A stretch of 64,000 nt of DNA from assembly GCA_031286615.1 (NCBI GenBank), contig JAITUA010000017.1:101940-165939 (forward strand). The letters run 5' to 3'. Shown piece after piece: positions 42,399 through 51,223 of the stretch. The notes under the pieces were generated by a model that was not told the origin of the DNA, did not search any database, and was given only the letters and a program-made list of their open reading frames with translations. Each line of letters begins with the position of its first letter. Positions within the stretch are counted from its first letter, which is position 1. This DNA is from Chryseobacterium sp. Its GTDB lineage: Bacteria; Bacteroidota; Bacteroidia; Flavobacteriales; Weeksellaceae. A program made the translations under genes and the position numbers.

Positions 42399-43211
42399 AT
42401 GTCGTTACAACAAACTATTGAAAATATCTGGGACAACAGAGATTTATTGCAGAATGAAGACAGCCAAAAAGCAATCAGAGAGGTTATTTCTTTGGTTGAT
42501 AAAGGTGAACTTCGTACAGCAGAGCCTACTGAAAACGGATGGCAGGTAAATGAATGGGTAAAGAAAGCGGTAGTAATGTATTTCCCGATCCAGAAAATGG
42601 AAACTATTGAGGTAGGTCCGTTTGAATTTCATGACAAAATACCTTTAAAGAGAAATTATGCTGAAAAAGGAGTGAGAGTTGTACCACATGCAGTAGCAAG
42701 AGAGGGAGCTTACATCGCTCCGGGAGTCATTATGATGCCGTCTTACGTAAATATTGGTGCTTATGTAGATTCAGGAACAATGGTAGATACATGGGCAACT
42801 GTAGGAAGCTGTGCACAGATCGGTAAAAATGTTCACCTGAGTGGTGGTGTAGGTATCGGTGGAGTATTGGAGCCGTTACAGGCAGCTCCGGTAATCATTG
42901 AAGATGACTGCTTTATCGGTTCAAGATGTATCGTTGTAGAAGGAGTTCACGTAGAAAAAGAAGCCGTATTGGGTGCAAACGTAGTATTGACAGCTTCTAC
43001 AAAAATTATCGATGTAACTGGAGATACACCTGTCGAAATCAAAGGAAGAGTTCCTGCACGTTCAGTAGTAATCCCTGGAAGCTATACAAAACAATATCCG
43101 GCTGGAGAATACCAGGTTCCATGTGCATTGATCATTGGTCAGAGAAAAGAATCTACAGACAAGAAAACATCTCTGAATGATGCATTGAGAGATAATAATG
43201 TAGCGGTTTAA
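42399..43211 (+). CDS. dapD: tetrahydrodipicolinate N-succinyltransferase DapD
   Basis: 270 residues, normal length. Left-handed beta-helix hexapeptide repeats with GAYVDSGTMVDTWATVGSCA, LSGGVGIGGVLEPLQAAPVI and the conserved DDCFIGSRCIVVEGV. It succinylates tetrahydrodipicolinate in the lysine/meso-diaminopimelate pathway. The aspartokinase gene at 11581 feeds the same pathway. Confidence 0.96.
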   Translation: MSLQQTIENIWDNRDLLQNEDSQKAIREVISLVDKGELRTAEPTENGWQVNEWVKKAVVMYFPIQKMETIEVGPFEFHDKIPLKRNYAEKGVRVVPHAVAREGAYIAPGVIMMPSYVNIGAYVDSGTMVDTWATVGSCAQIGKNVHLSGGVGIGGVLEPLQAAPVIIEDDCFIGSRCIVVEGVHVEKEAVLGANVVLTASTKIIDVTGDTPVEIKGRVPARSVVIPGSYTKQYPAGEYQVPCALIIGQRKESTDKKTSLNDALRDNNVAV

Positions 43212-43240
43212 AATTAATATTGTAAGCTAATACCACAATC

Positions 43241-44410
43241 TTGAAAGAAAAATTTCTTAAAATATTATTAAACCCTAAATATATATTTGGGGTTTATCTT
43301 ATTATATCCGTTGTTACAGCAATTTCCAAATACCTGAGAGGAGATTATGCGATCAATAACTACCTGATTTTTAAAAATGTATTCTTTAATACCATCCATC
43401 AGAAAAACTTATTTATCCATTACCCTGATCTTTATTTTGATTTAAACCATTATGGCGTATTTTTCAGTGCATTGATTGCTCCGTTTGCCATGATGCCGGA
43501 TTGGCTGGGAATTTCACTATGGAATATTGCCAATACTTTTATCTTCATTTATGGTATTTATAAACTGCCGTTTTCAGACAGTAAAAAAGCAATTTTCGGG
43601 CTGCTTTGTCTTCAGGAATACATTACAGCAGCTTTAAGTTTGCAGTTCAATGTAGCATTGACAGGCCTTTTATTGTTATCTGCAGTATACATTTACGAAA
43701 GAAAAGAGGTGAAATCTGTAACCGCAATTTTAATAGGAATATTTGTGAAAATCTACGGAATTGTAGGATTGACACAGTTTTTCTTCATTAAAAATAAAAC
43801 AAAATTTATTCTTTCAGGAATTGCTATAGCAGTACTGTTTTTTGTACTTCCAATGGCGTATTCAAGCCCGCAATTTGTGATCCAGTGTTACTCAGACTGG
43901 TTTCAGTCTATTGTAGAAAAGAACAACGAAAATCAGGTGTTGGGAAATATGCAGGACATCTCGCTGATGGGCTTTGTTAGAAGAGTTTTAGGAGATGCAT
44001 CTATTTCCAATCTTGTATTTTTAGCCGGCGGATTGCCGCTTTTTGCTTTACCTTATATCAGAATTAAGCAATACAAACACTATGCGTTCCAATTGATGAT
44101 TCTGGCTTCAACTTTACTGTTTTTGGTATTGTTCAGTTCCAGTTCAGAATCTCCAACCTATATTATTGCGGTTGTAGGAGTGCTGATATGGTTTTTCCTG
44201 CAGAAAGAAAGATCACCTCTTATTATAGGATTGCTTGTTTTCGTCATTATTTTCACATGTTTTTCAACTTCGGATCTATTCCCGAAATTTGTAAAAGAAA
44301 ACTATATCATCAAATATTCATTAAAAGCTGTACCTTGTATTGTAATCTGGTTGAGAGTGACTTATGAGCTTCTGACTAAAGATTTTGAGAAAAATTACAG
44401 CCTGAATTAA
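43241..44410 (+). CDS. DUF2029/GT87-type membrane glycosyltransferase
   Basis: 389 residues starting at a TTG codon; no ATG or GTG lies near the clear N terminus (KEKFLKILLNPKYIFGVYLI). About ten hydrophobic helices with HYPDLYFDLNHYGVFFSALI, the acidic loop typical of polyprenyl-phosphate-sugar-dependent GT-C enzymes of the DUF2029 group. It probably transfers a sugar from a lipid carrier on the periplasmic side. First gene of a glycan cluster, 29 bases after dapD. Confidence 0.82.
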   Translation: MKEKFLKILLNPKYIFGVYLIISVVTAISKYLRGDYAINNYLIFKNVFFNTIHQKNLFIHYPDLYFDLNHYGVFFSALIAPFAMMPDWLGISLWNIANTFIFIYGIYKLPFSDSKKAIFGLLCLQEYITAALSLQFNVALTGLLLLSAVYIYERKEVKSVTAILIGIFVKIYGIVGLTQFFFIKNKTKFILSGIAIAVLFFVLPMAYSSPQFVIQCYSDWFQSIVEKNNENQVLGNMQDISLMGFVRRVLGDASISNLVFLAGGLPLFALPYIRIKQYKHYAFQLMILASTLLFLVLFSSSSESPTYIIAVVGVLIWFFLQKERSPLIIGLLVFVIIFTCFSTSDLFPKFVKENYIIKYSLKAVPCIVIWLRVTYELLTKDFEKNYSLN

Positions 44411-44415
44411 TAAAT

Positions 44416-45345
44416 ATGAAGAAAATTTCAATTGTAATTCCTGCCTATAACGAAGAAGGAAATGTCGCTATGATCCATCAGAAAATTAAAGAAGTTTTTG
44501 ATGGCTTACCTAATTACGACTTTGAAATCATATTTGTAAATGATGGCAGCAGAGACAATACACAACAAAAATTAGAAGAACTTTCCAATCAATACGATGA
44601 AGTGAAATTCATTGAGTTTTCTAGGAATTTTGGCCATCAACCTGCAGTAAAAGCAGGAATGGACAATGCCTTGGGAAATGCAGTTATTTCGATGGACGGA
44701 GACCTTCAGCATCCGCCGGAGATTATCCCTGAAATGATTCAGAAATGGGAGGAAGGCTATGATGTGGTTTTTACTTTCAGGACTTATCCAAAGGAGATAT
44801 CCTTCTTTAAAAGAAAAACATCAGACTTATTTTATAAGCTTTTATCAAGCCTGTCAGACGTTAATTTAACGAAAGGAGGCGGCTCAGATTTCAGATTACT
44901 GGATGCGAGGGCAGTTGATGTAATGAGAAACTTTAACGAAGATGACTTATTTCTCAGAGGACTGACGAGCTGGATGGGTTTTAAACAGATTGGAATTGAT
45001 TTTACCGCTGCAGAAAGACTTTCAGGAAAAAGCAGCTACAATCTTAAAAAAATGTTCACCTTTGCCTTTACGGGAATCACAGCTTTCAGTGTGAAACCAT
45101 TGTATCTGGCAGCTTATCTGGGCTTTTTATTCTCAGCACTTTCGGTAATAGGATATGGTGCTTATGTGGTTCATTCCTTCATTGCAAAAACAGAGATCTC
45201 CGGTTGGGCATCATTGATTATGACGATAGTTTTCTTCGGTGGACTTCAGCTAATCATCCTCGGAATCATGGGGATTTACTTAGGTAAAATATTTAAACAG
45301 GTGAAAGACAGACCTAATTATATTATTAAAAACAAAAATTTTTAG
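44416..45345 (+). CDS. family 2 glycosyltransferase (DPM/GtrB type)
   Basis: 309 residues. GT2 catalytic domain about 1-225: SIVIPAYNEEGNVAMI, FVNDGSRDNTQ, ISMDGDLQHPPE (DxD-type motif) and DFRLLDARAVDVMR. Two C-terminal membrane helices (about 235-300). Such enzymes load a hexose onto polyprenyl phosphate on the cytoplasmic face, providing the donor for GT-C enzymes like the one encoded 6 bases upstream. Confidence 0.93.
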   Translation: MKKISIVIPAYNEEGNVAMIHQKIKEVFDGLPNYDFEIIFVNDGSRDNTQQKLEELSNQYDEVKFIEFSRNFGHQPAVKAGMDNALGNAVISMDGDLQHPPEIIPEMIQKWEEGYDVVFTFRTYPKEISFFKRKTSDLFYKLLSSLSDVNLTKGGGSDFRLLDARAVDVMRNFNEDDLFLRGLTSWMGFKQIGIDFTAAERLSGKSSYNLKKMFTFAFTGITAFSVKPLYLAAYLGFLFSALSVIGYGAYVVHSFIAKTEISGWASLIMTIVFFGGLQLIILGIMGIYLGKIFKQVKDRPNYIIKNKNF

Positions 45346-45346
45346 A

Positions 45347-46123
45347 ATGGTTTTATTGAGTTTTGATATTGAAGAATTTGATATGCCATTAGAATATAAG
45401 GGTGAGATTCCCTTTGAAAAGCAGATTTCAATTTCACAAACAGGATTAGAAAGAATACTCAATATCCTTAAAAAACATAATGCAAAAGCTACTTTCTTTT
45501 CTACCGTAGTTTTTGCAGAAAATAGCAAACATCTTATTGAAAGACTATTGAGTGAAGGTCATGAACTGGCTTCTCACACGTGGTTTCATTCAGAATTTGA
45601 AGACAAGCACCTCAAAGAATCAAGAGAAAAACTGGAAGAATTATTTTCTACCAGAGTAACCGGGTTAAGAATGCCGAGAATGATGCCTGTAGACGAAAAA
45701 GAAGTTGAAAGGGCAGGATATTCATACAATTCATCCATCAATCCTACGTTTTTACCGGGAAGATATAATAATTTAAAAGTTTCCAGAACCTATTTCAAAG
45801 AAGGGAATGTAACTCAGGTTCCGGCCTCGGTTTCTCCTAACTTCAGAATTCCTTTGTTTTGGTTAAGTTTTCATAATTTCCCGTTGTTTTTGTACAAAAA
45901 ACTGGCTTCAGATACCTTGAAAAAGGACAATTATCTTAATATTTATTTCCATCCATGGGAATTTGCAGAGATTAAAGATGAAGCTTTTAAACTTCCTGGA
46001 TTTACGGTAAAAAACTCAGGAAAAGAGATGGTGGAAAGATTTGATTCATTTGTAGGCTGGCTGAAAGCGAAAGGACATACATTCGGTACATTTCAGGAAT
46101 TTCAAAAACAGATACAGCGATGA
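45347..46123 (+). CDS. polysaccharide deacetylase family protein
   Basis: 258 residues. NodB-type fold: LLSFDIEEFD (catalytic/metal Asp), AKATFFSTVVFAENS, HELASHTWFHSEF with the metal-binding His pair, LRMPRMM and a late FHPWEFA. No signal peptide, so a cytoplasmic or inner-face sugar deacetylase, possibly acting on a lipid-linked precursor. It starts 1 base after the GT2 gene and overlaps the next by 4. Confidence 0.9.
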   Translation: MVLLSFDIEEFDMPLEYKGEIPFEKQISISQTGLERILNILKKHNAKATFFSTVVFAENSKHLIERLLSEGHELASHTWFHSEFEDKHLKESREKLEELFSTRVTGLRMPRMMPVDEKEVERAGYSYNSSINPTFLPGRYNNLKVSRTYFKEGNVTQVPASVSPNFRIPLFWLSFHNFPLFLYKKLASDTLKKDNYLNIYFHPWEFAEIKDEAFKLPGFTVKNSGKEMVERFDSFVGWLKAKGHTFGTFQEFQKQIQR

Positions 46124-47217
46124 AGATTGCCTTTGATGCAAAACGGTTTTTCCACAATACATCCGGTCTGGGAAACTATTCAAGAGATCTGGTAAGAATG
46201 CTTTCTGAGCACGAACCGGATAACGAGTATCTGTTGCTTAATAAAAACAAATCCGAGCGTGGAAAAGAGATCCTTGAGCGCCCGAATGTTCATTATATTG
46301 AAACCTCAAAAGGAAACTTTTCACGCCAGCTGAAAATGGGTAAAGATGCCCAAAAGCAAGGAGCTGACATTTTCCATGGTTTATCCGGCGAACTTCCTTT
46401 AAAATGGGATTCAAAACCTATTAAAAAGGTGGTTACCATTCATGATCTGATTTTTGTAAGATATCCGCAGTATTACTCTTTTTTTGACAGGAGAATACAC
46501 TTCTGGAAATTTAAAAAAGCAGCTGATATGGCTGATAAAATCATTGCTATTTCAGAACAGACCAAAAGAGATATTATTCAGTATTTAAAGGTTCCTGAGA
46601 CTAAGATTGAAGTCATTTATCAAGGATGTCATCATGCCTTTAAAGAACAGCAGTCTCCTGAACTGATGCAGGCTGTAAAGGATAAATATAGCCTTCCTGA
46701 AAAATTTATACTCAACGTAGGAACCATCGAAGCCCGTAAAAATCTTTTGAATGTCGTAAAAGCGATCAAGGGTACAGAAATTCCTCTTGTAGTAGTGGGA
46801 AGGAAGACCAAATATTATCAGAAAATAGAGAATTTCCTTAAAAAAAACAAGATGGAAAAGCAGGTGCTGTTTCTGGAGGGAGTTTCTATAGATGAATTGG
46901 CTGCGATCTATAAACTGGCAGATATTTTTGTCTACCCGAGTTTCTTTGAAGGCTTCGGAATCCCTGTGATTGAAGCACTTTTCTCCAAAACTGTTGTGGT
47001 TACAAGCAATACAAGCTGTCTGCCCGAAGCAGGAGGAAAAGACTCTGTTTATATCAATCCTGATAATGATCTTGATATTCGTGCCAAACTAAAATTTCTC
47101 TGGGAAAATGAATCCGAAAGAAAACGCCGTGAGGAAAAGGGTTTTGAGTTTGTTCAGAAATTTAATGACGAACTCATAGCGAAGGAACTGATGAGTTTTT
47201 ATCAAAAAATTATCTGA
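46120..47217 (+). CDS. family 4 glycosyltransferase
   Basis: 365 residues. GT4 layout: N-terminal acceptor domain with DAKRFFHNTSGLGNYSRDLV, C-terminal donor domain with NVGTIEARKNLLNVVKAI and the EX7E region FVYPSFFEGFGIPVIEALF. It uses a nucleotide sugar in the cytoplasm. Last gene of the glycan cluster; the his-operon promoter starts immediately after it. Confidence 0.94.
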   Translation: MKIAFDAKRFFHNTSGLGNYSRDLVRMLSEHEPDNEYLLLNKNKSERGKEILERPNVHYIETSKGNFSRQLKMGKDAQKQGADIFHGLSGELPLKWDSKPIKKVVTIHDLIFVRYPQYYSFFDRRIHFWKFKKAADMADKIIAISEQTKRDIIQYLKVPETKIEVIYQGCHHAFKEQQSPELMQAVKDKYSLPEKFILNVGTIEARKNLLNVVKAIKGTEIPLVVVGRKTKYYQKIENFLKKNKMEKQVLFLEGVSIDELAAIYKLADIFVYPSFFEGFGIPVIEALFSKTVVVTSNTSCLPEAGGKDSVYINPDNDLDIRAKLKFLWENESERKRREEKGFEFVQKFNDELIAKELMSFYQKII

Positions 47218-47224
47218 AAAAACT

Positions 47225-47253
47225 TTGCATTTTAAAAATAAATCCTACATTTG
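47225..47253 (+). promoter_or_regulatory. promoter of the his operon
   Basis: TTG (47225-47227) and TACATTTG (47246-47253), spacer 18; both elements match the Bacteroidota consensus. Start of transcription is predicted near 47259, just before the leader peptide. Confidence 0.8.
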
Positions 47254-47270
47254 CATCATAATTCAATACA

Positions 47271-47321
47271 ATGAAACCAACTTTTTTAGCATTACATCAT
47301 TATTATCATCATCTCTGTTAG
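47271..47321 (+). CDS. hisL: his operon leader peptide HisL-like
   Basis: 16 residues, MKPTFLALHHYYHHLC, with four His codons (47295-47300, 47307-47312) flanking two Tyr codons, ending at TAG 47319-47321. His-rich leader peptides of this size control his operons in other bacteria by ribosome stalling. Confidence 0.9.
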   Translation: MKPTFLALHHYYHHLC

Positions 47322-47397
47322 GCGGAATTGATTGATATAAGTATGTGCTAAAATCAAAAATAATTAAAACCGTCTGAGTAAATAGGCGGTTTTTTTG
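47320..47397 (+). promoter_or_regulatory. his operon transcription attenuator
   Basis: Terminator: AACCGTCT (47368-47375) with AGGCGGTT (47384-47391), one G-U, then a T-run. The 6-mer AGGCGG at 47320-47325, overlapping the leader stop codon, is an exact copy of the terminator 3' arm and can pair instead with CCGTCT (47370-47375) as antiterminator. Ribosome at stop: terminator; ribosome stalled on His codons: antiterminator. Confidence 0.85.
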
Positions 47398-47464
47398 TTT
47401 CCTGAATTCTTCTCAGAAATCTCAATAGACCAGTTTTTATTTGCTCGGACCCAAAAAAGGCAAA

Positions 47465-48322
47465 ATGAGTAAATTAAAAATTGCAATCCAAAAAAGCGGC
47501 CGGCTTTATGAAGAATCTCTACAGCTTCTCAAAGACTGCGGAATCTTCGTCAACAACGGGAAAGACCAGCTCAAAGTTTCAGTAGATAACTTTCCGATGG
47601 AAATCATGTACCTTCGGAATTCAGACATCCCGCAATATCTGGAAGATGGAGTGGTGGATGTTGCTATTCTTGGCGAAAACCTTCTGATTGAAAAAGGTAA
47701 AAATATAAAAACAATCCAAAAGCTTGGATTTTCAAAATGCCGTGTGTCATTGGCCGTTTCCAAAGAAGTGGAAACCGATGAACTCTCTTATTTTCAAGGT
47801 AAAAAAATTGCCACTTCCTATCCAAATACTCTTAAAAACTTTTTAGAAAAAAAAGGAATCACTTCCGACATTCACGTCATTTCAGGTTCCGTAGAAATAG
47901 CTCCTAATATAGGTCTGGCAGACGGGATATGTGATATTGTCAGTTCCGGAAGCACATTGTTCAAAAACGGATTGCGCGAAACGGTTACTTTACTCAAATC
48001 AGAAGCTGTTTTGGCTCAAACACCTCAATTGTCAACTGAAAAAGAAGCGATTCTGGAAAAATTTGTATTCAGGATCAAAGCTGTTTTAAAAGCAAAAAAC
48101 TCAAAATATATTCTGATGAATGTTCCCAATGAAAAAATTCAGAAAGTATCAGAAGTTCTTCCTGTCTTGAAAAGTCCTACAGTTATTCCGCTGGCAGAAG
48201 AAGGCTGGAGCAGTATTCATTCTGTTATTGATGAAGAACGATTCTGGGAAGTGATTGATGAATTGAAAGATAACGGAGCACAGGATATTTTAATCATTCC
48301 AATTGATAAAATGGTTATTTAA
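47465..48322 (+). CDS. hisG: ATP phosphoribosyltransferase, long form
   Basis: 285 residues from the ATG at 47465 (MSKLKIAIQKSGRLYEESL); an in-frame TTG 24 bases upstream is less likely. First step of histidine synthesis. Catalytic domains about 1-210 (VDVAILGENLL, ATSYPNTLKNFL, SGSVEIAPNIGLADGICDIV with the PRPP loop SSGSTL). The C-terminal 75 residues are the ACT-like regulatory domain of the hexameric long form, which binds histidine, so no HisZ is needed. It leads the operon behind the attenuator. Confidence 0.95.
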   Translation: MSKLKIAIQKSGRLYEESLQLLKDCGIFVNNGKDQLKVSVDNFPMEIMYLRNSDIPQYLEDGVVDVAILGENLLIEKGKNIKTIQKLGFSKCRVSLAVSKEVETDELSYFQGKKIATSYPNTLKNFLEKKGITSDIHVISGSVEIAPNIGLADGICDIVSSGSTLFKNGLRETVTLLKSEAVLAQTPQLSTEKEAILEKFVFRIKAVLKAKNSKYILMNVPNEKIQKVSEVLPVLKSPTVIPLAEEGWSSIHSVIDEERFWEVIDELKDNGAQDILIIPIDKMVI

Positions 48323-48330
48323 AATGTTGG

Positions 48331-48478
48331 TTAACGCAAAGACGCAAAAGAACAAAAATTAAGACTGTTTTAAGGCGCAAAGATTAAAATAGAATACTCT
48401 AACACTTGCTGAAAATCTTTGATTTTCTTGCGCCTTAAAAGTGATATAGAAATTAAAAACTTTGCGCCTTTGCGTAAA
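48331..48478. repeat. nested palindromic GCG-rich repeat between hisG and hisD
   Basis: Outer arms ACGCAAAG-A-CGCAAAAG (from 48334) and CTTTGCG-C-CTTTGCGT (to about 48475), inner arms TTTTAAGGCGCAAAG and CTTGCGCCTTAAAA, plus a central AAAATCTTTGATTTT. It looks like a small non-coding dispersed element; a right-half copy sits between hisD and hisC. Confidence 0.8.
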
Positions 48479-48530
48479 AAACAATTAAAAATCAACAACC
48501 TAATAGCTTGTTAAAATTAAAAATAGTACA

Positions 48531-49805
48531 ATGAATATATACAGATTTCCCACAAAAGACAACTGGAAAGACATGGTAAAACGCCCTGTTCTTGAGCAGA
48601 AAGAAATTTCAGGGCTCATCACAGAAATATTTGCAGAAGTTGAAAAAAACGGAGACAAAGCTTTAATAGAGTTCAATAAAAAATTCGATAAAGCAAATAC
48701 TCAAAGCATTTCTGTTTCTAAAGAAGAGATCGGGAATGCTGGAAAACAGATAAAAGATGAACTGAAGCTGGCAATTCAACAGGCAAAAGAGAATATTTCA
48801 AAATTTCACGCTTCACAAAAACAGGAGATTCAAAAAATCGAAACTACGCAAGGAGTTGTTTGCTGGCGCGAGAATCGTGCCGTTAAAAAAGTGGGGATTT
48901 ATATTCCCGGAGGAACTGCTCCTTTATTTTCTACAGTGCTGATGCTTGCTGTTCCTGCGAACCTTGCAGGTTGTAAAGAAATCGTTCTGTGTACACCGCC
49001 GGATAAAAATGGAAATATCAATCCAGCGATCCTATATGCGGCAGAACTTTGCGGAGTTTCAAAAATCTTTAAAACAGGGGGTGCCCAAGCTGTAGCTGCT
49101 ATGACTTTAGGAACAGAAAGTATTTCTCAGGTCAATAAAATTTTCGGACCTGGAAATCAGTTTGTTGTAGCCGCTAAAGAGTATGCCCAGCGTTTTGGAG
49201 TTGCCATTGATATGCCTGCCGGTCCGAGTGAAGTTCTCGTGATTGCAGATGAACAGGCTGTTCCTGAATTTTGTGCCGCAGACCTTCTTTCACAGGCAGA
49301 ACATGGTAGTGACAGTCAGGTTGTTTTTATTACGACTGATCTTAAAGTTTTTAATGAAACAATCAGTGCTGTTGAACAGCAAATCAAAGAATTACCAAGG
49401 AATGAATTTGCAGCCCAGGCCTTGGAAAACAGTTCTTTTATTTTGGTGAATACTTTGGAAGAAGCTGTTGAGTTCAGCAATCTTTACGCTCCTGAGCACC
49501 TTATTCTGGCTATTGCCGATTTTGAAAAATATATCCCGGCCATTCAGAATGCAGGCTCAGTTTTCCTTGGAAATTATTCCTGTGAAAGTGCCGGAGACTA
49601 CGCTAGTGGAACGAACCATACACTTCCCACTAATGCTTATGCAAAAAATTACAGTGGAGTTTCACTGGATAGTTTTGTGAAGAAAATAACCTTCCAGCAT
49701 CTTTCAAAAGAAGGTCTTCGGAATTTAGGAAAAACAATAGAACTTATGGCGGAAGCAGAAGGCCTGTTTGCTCACAAAAATGCAGTATCCATAAGATTAA
49801 AATAA
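48531..49805 (+). CDS. hisD: histidinol dehydrogenase
   Basis: 424 residues. Conserved VGIYIPGGTAPLFSTVLMLA, KIFGPGNQFVVAAKEYAQ, DMPAGPSEVLVIAD, LSQAEHGSDSQ (with metal-binding residues), YAPEHLIL and CESAGDYASGTNHTLPT. Zinc enzyme catalysing the last two oxidations of the pathway. Confidence 0.96.
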   Translation: MNIYRFPTKDNWKDMVKRPVLEQKEISGLITEIFAEVEKNGDKALIEFNKKFDKANTQSISVSKEEIGNAGKQIKDELKLAIQQAKENISKFHASQKQEIQKIETTQGVVCWRENRAVKKVGIYIPGGTAPLFSTVLMLAVPANLAGCKEIVLCTPPDKNGNINPAILYAAELCGVSKIFKTGGAQAVAAMTLGTESISQVNKIFGPGNQFVVAAKEYAQRFGVAIDMPAGPSEVLVIADEQAVPEFCAADLLSQAEHGSDSQVVFITTDLKVFNETISAVEQQIKELPRNEFAAQALENSSFILVNTLEEAVEFSNLYAPEHLILAIADFEKYIPAIQNAGSVFLGNYSCESAGDYASGTNHTLPTNAYAKNYSGVSLDSFVKKITFQHLSKEGLRNLGKTIELMAEAEGLFAHKNAVSIRLK

Positions 49806-49844
49806 TAATTGTTGGAAAACCGTAAAAAAATAATATGCATGCAT

Positions 49845-49920
49845 TTGCTGAAAATCTTAGATTTTCTCGCGCCTTAAAAAAGTTTTTAGAATTAAAAAAC
49901 TTTGCGCCTTTGCGTTTAAC
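49845..49920. repeat. right-half copy of the GCG-rich palindromic repeat
   Basis: Matches 48406-48478 in order: GCTGAAAATCTT-GATTTTCT, CGCGCCTTAAAA, then ACTTTGCGCCTTTGCGT. The left half is absent. The 49806-50026 spacer holds no gene. Confidence 0.8.
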
Positions 49921-50026
49921 AAAAAAGAATTGAACCATTAAGGAAATAAAGGTTTTAAGTAAAGTTAAGATTCCAATAGATTGGAATTCAGCTCACAGCT
50001 CTTAATGGTTTGAAAATAATTTCAAA

Positions 50027-51067
50027 ATGAAAAGTAATACAATGAAAAATACAAGTATCAAGAATTTAGTACGAAAAAATATATTACAATTACAACCCTA
50101 TATCAGTTTCAGGGATCACAATGAATTTAATGTACCGGTTATGCTGGATGCCAATGAAAGTCCTTTCGGGGAATGCAACCGCTACCCGGATTCCACTCAG
50201 AAAAAGCTTAAAAACAGACTTGCAGGGCTTAAAAACCTTTCGCCCTCACAGATTGCTATAGGGAACGGAAGTGACGAGCTGATAGACCTTATCATTAAAA
50301 TTTTCTGTGAGCCTAAAAAAAATGCCATTCTGATGATGAATCCGTCCTTTGCAATGTATGCTTTCTATGCAACTATTAATGAAAATAAGGTTTTGAAATT
50401 GGACCTGGATGAAAACTTTGAGATCATCAAAAATGATTTCTTAAAAATTTCAGCAGATTCATCTCTTAAAATTTTCTTTTTATGTTCACCTAACAATCCT
50501 ACCGGAAATAGTGTTGATGATATTGAATTTTACCTTCAGAATTTCAACGGAATTGTGGTGGTAGATGAAGCTTATATCGAATTCTCTGGAAAAAAATCAA
50601 GCCTTGAACTTTTGGATCAATATTCTAACTTGATCGTATTGCAAACCTTTTCCAAAGCATGGGGAATCGCTGGTGCAAGGGTAGGAATGGCTTATGCATC
50701 TGAAGAAATTATCAACCTGATCAATACGGTAAAAGCGCCTTATAACGTAAATGTATTAAGTCAGGAGCTGATTTTAAAAACACTGGATGATGATAACAGA
50801 CTTCAGGATAATGTAAACAATATTTTGATAGAAAGAGCATGGCTTCAAGAGCAGTTTAAGGAAATAGAATGTATTTCAAAAGTATTTTCCACGGATGCAA
50901 ATTTCTTTCTGATTAGAATGGAAAACATAGACAACATATATGGAAAAATGCTTGAAGAAGAGATTTTAACCAGCAGAAGAGACCCTGCAATTCCCGGATG
51001 TATCAGAATCAATGTGGGAAACCGTGAAGAAAATGAAAAACTAATTAATCTTTTAAAAGGTATATAA
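50027..51067 (+). CDS. hisC: histidinol-phosphate aminotransferase
   Basis: 346 residues (or 341 from the ATG at 50042). PLP fold type I: MLDANESPFGECNRYPDS, IGNGSDELIDLIIKIF, SPNNPTGN, VVVDEAYIEFSG and the PLP lysine in TFSKAWGIAGARVG; CIRINVGNREENEKL at the C terminus. Converts imidazole-acetol phosphate to histidinol phosphate. Confidence 0.96.
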   Translation: MKSNTMKNTSIKNLVRKNILQLQPYISFRDHNEFNVPVMLDANESPFGECNRYPDSTQKKLKNRLAGLKNLSPSQIAIGNGSDELIDLIIKIFCEPKKNAILMMNPSFAMYAFYATINENKVLKLDLDENFEIIKNDFLKISADSSLKIFFLCSPNNPTGNSVDDIEFYLQNFNGIVVVDEAYIEFSGKKSSLELLDQYSNLIVLQTFSKAWGIAGARVGMAYASEEIINLINTVKAPYNVNVLSQELILKTLDDDNRLQDNVNNILIERAWLQEQFKEIECISKVFSTDANFFLIRMENIDNIYGKMLEEEILTSRRDPAIPGCIRINVGNREENEKLINLLKGI

Positions 51068-51223
51068 AATAGCTTGTTAAAATATAAAACATTAAGGGAA
51101 AAGAAGATGATAAGAAAAGTTAAGCTTTATCAAGATAAATATATACATATAGCTTCAGCTATATCCTTAATAATTCCTAATCACTTAAAAATCTTAATGG
51201 TTAAAAATAATTTATAAAAATAT
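51068..51223. other. spacer between hisC and hisB
   Basis: 156 bases, AT-rich, no copy of the GCG repeat and no reading frame. Confidence 0.4.

Noticed and set aside
48331-49920. CRISPR array
   Set aside because: The repeats are palindromic, only two copies, with unequal spacing and no spacers or cas genes.
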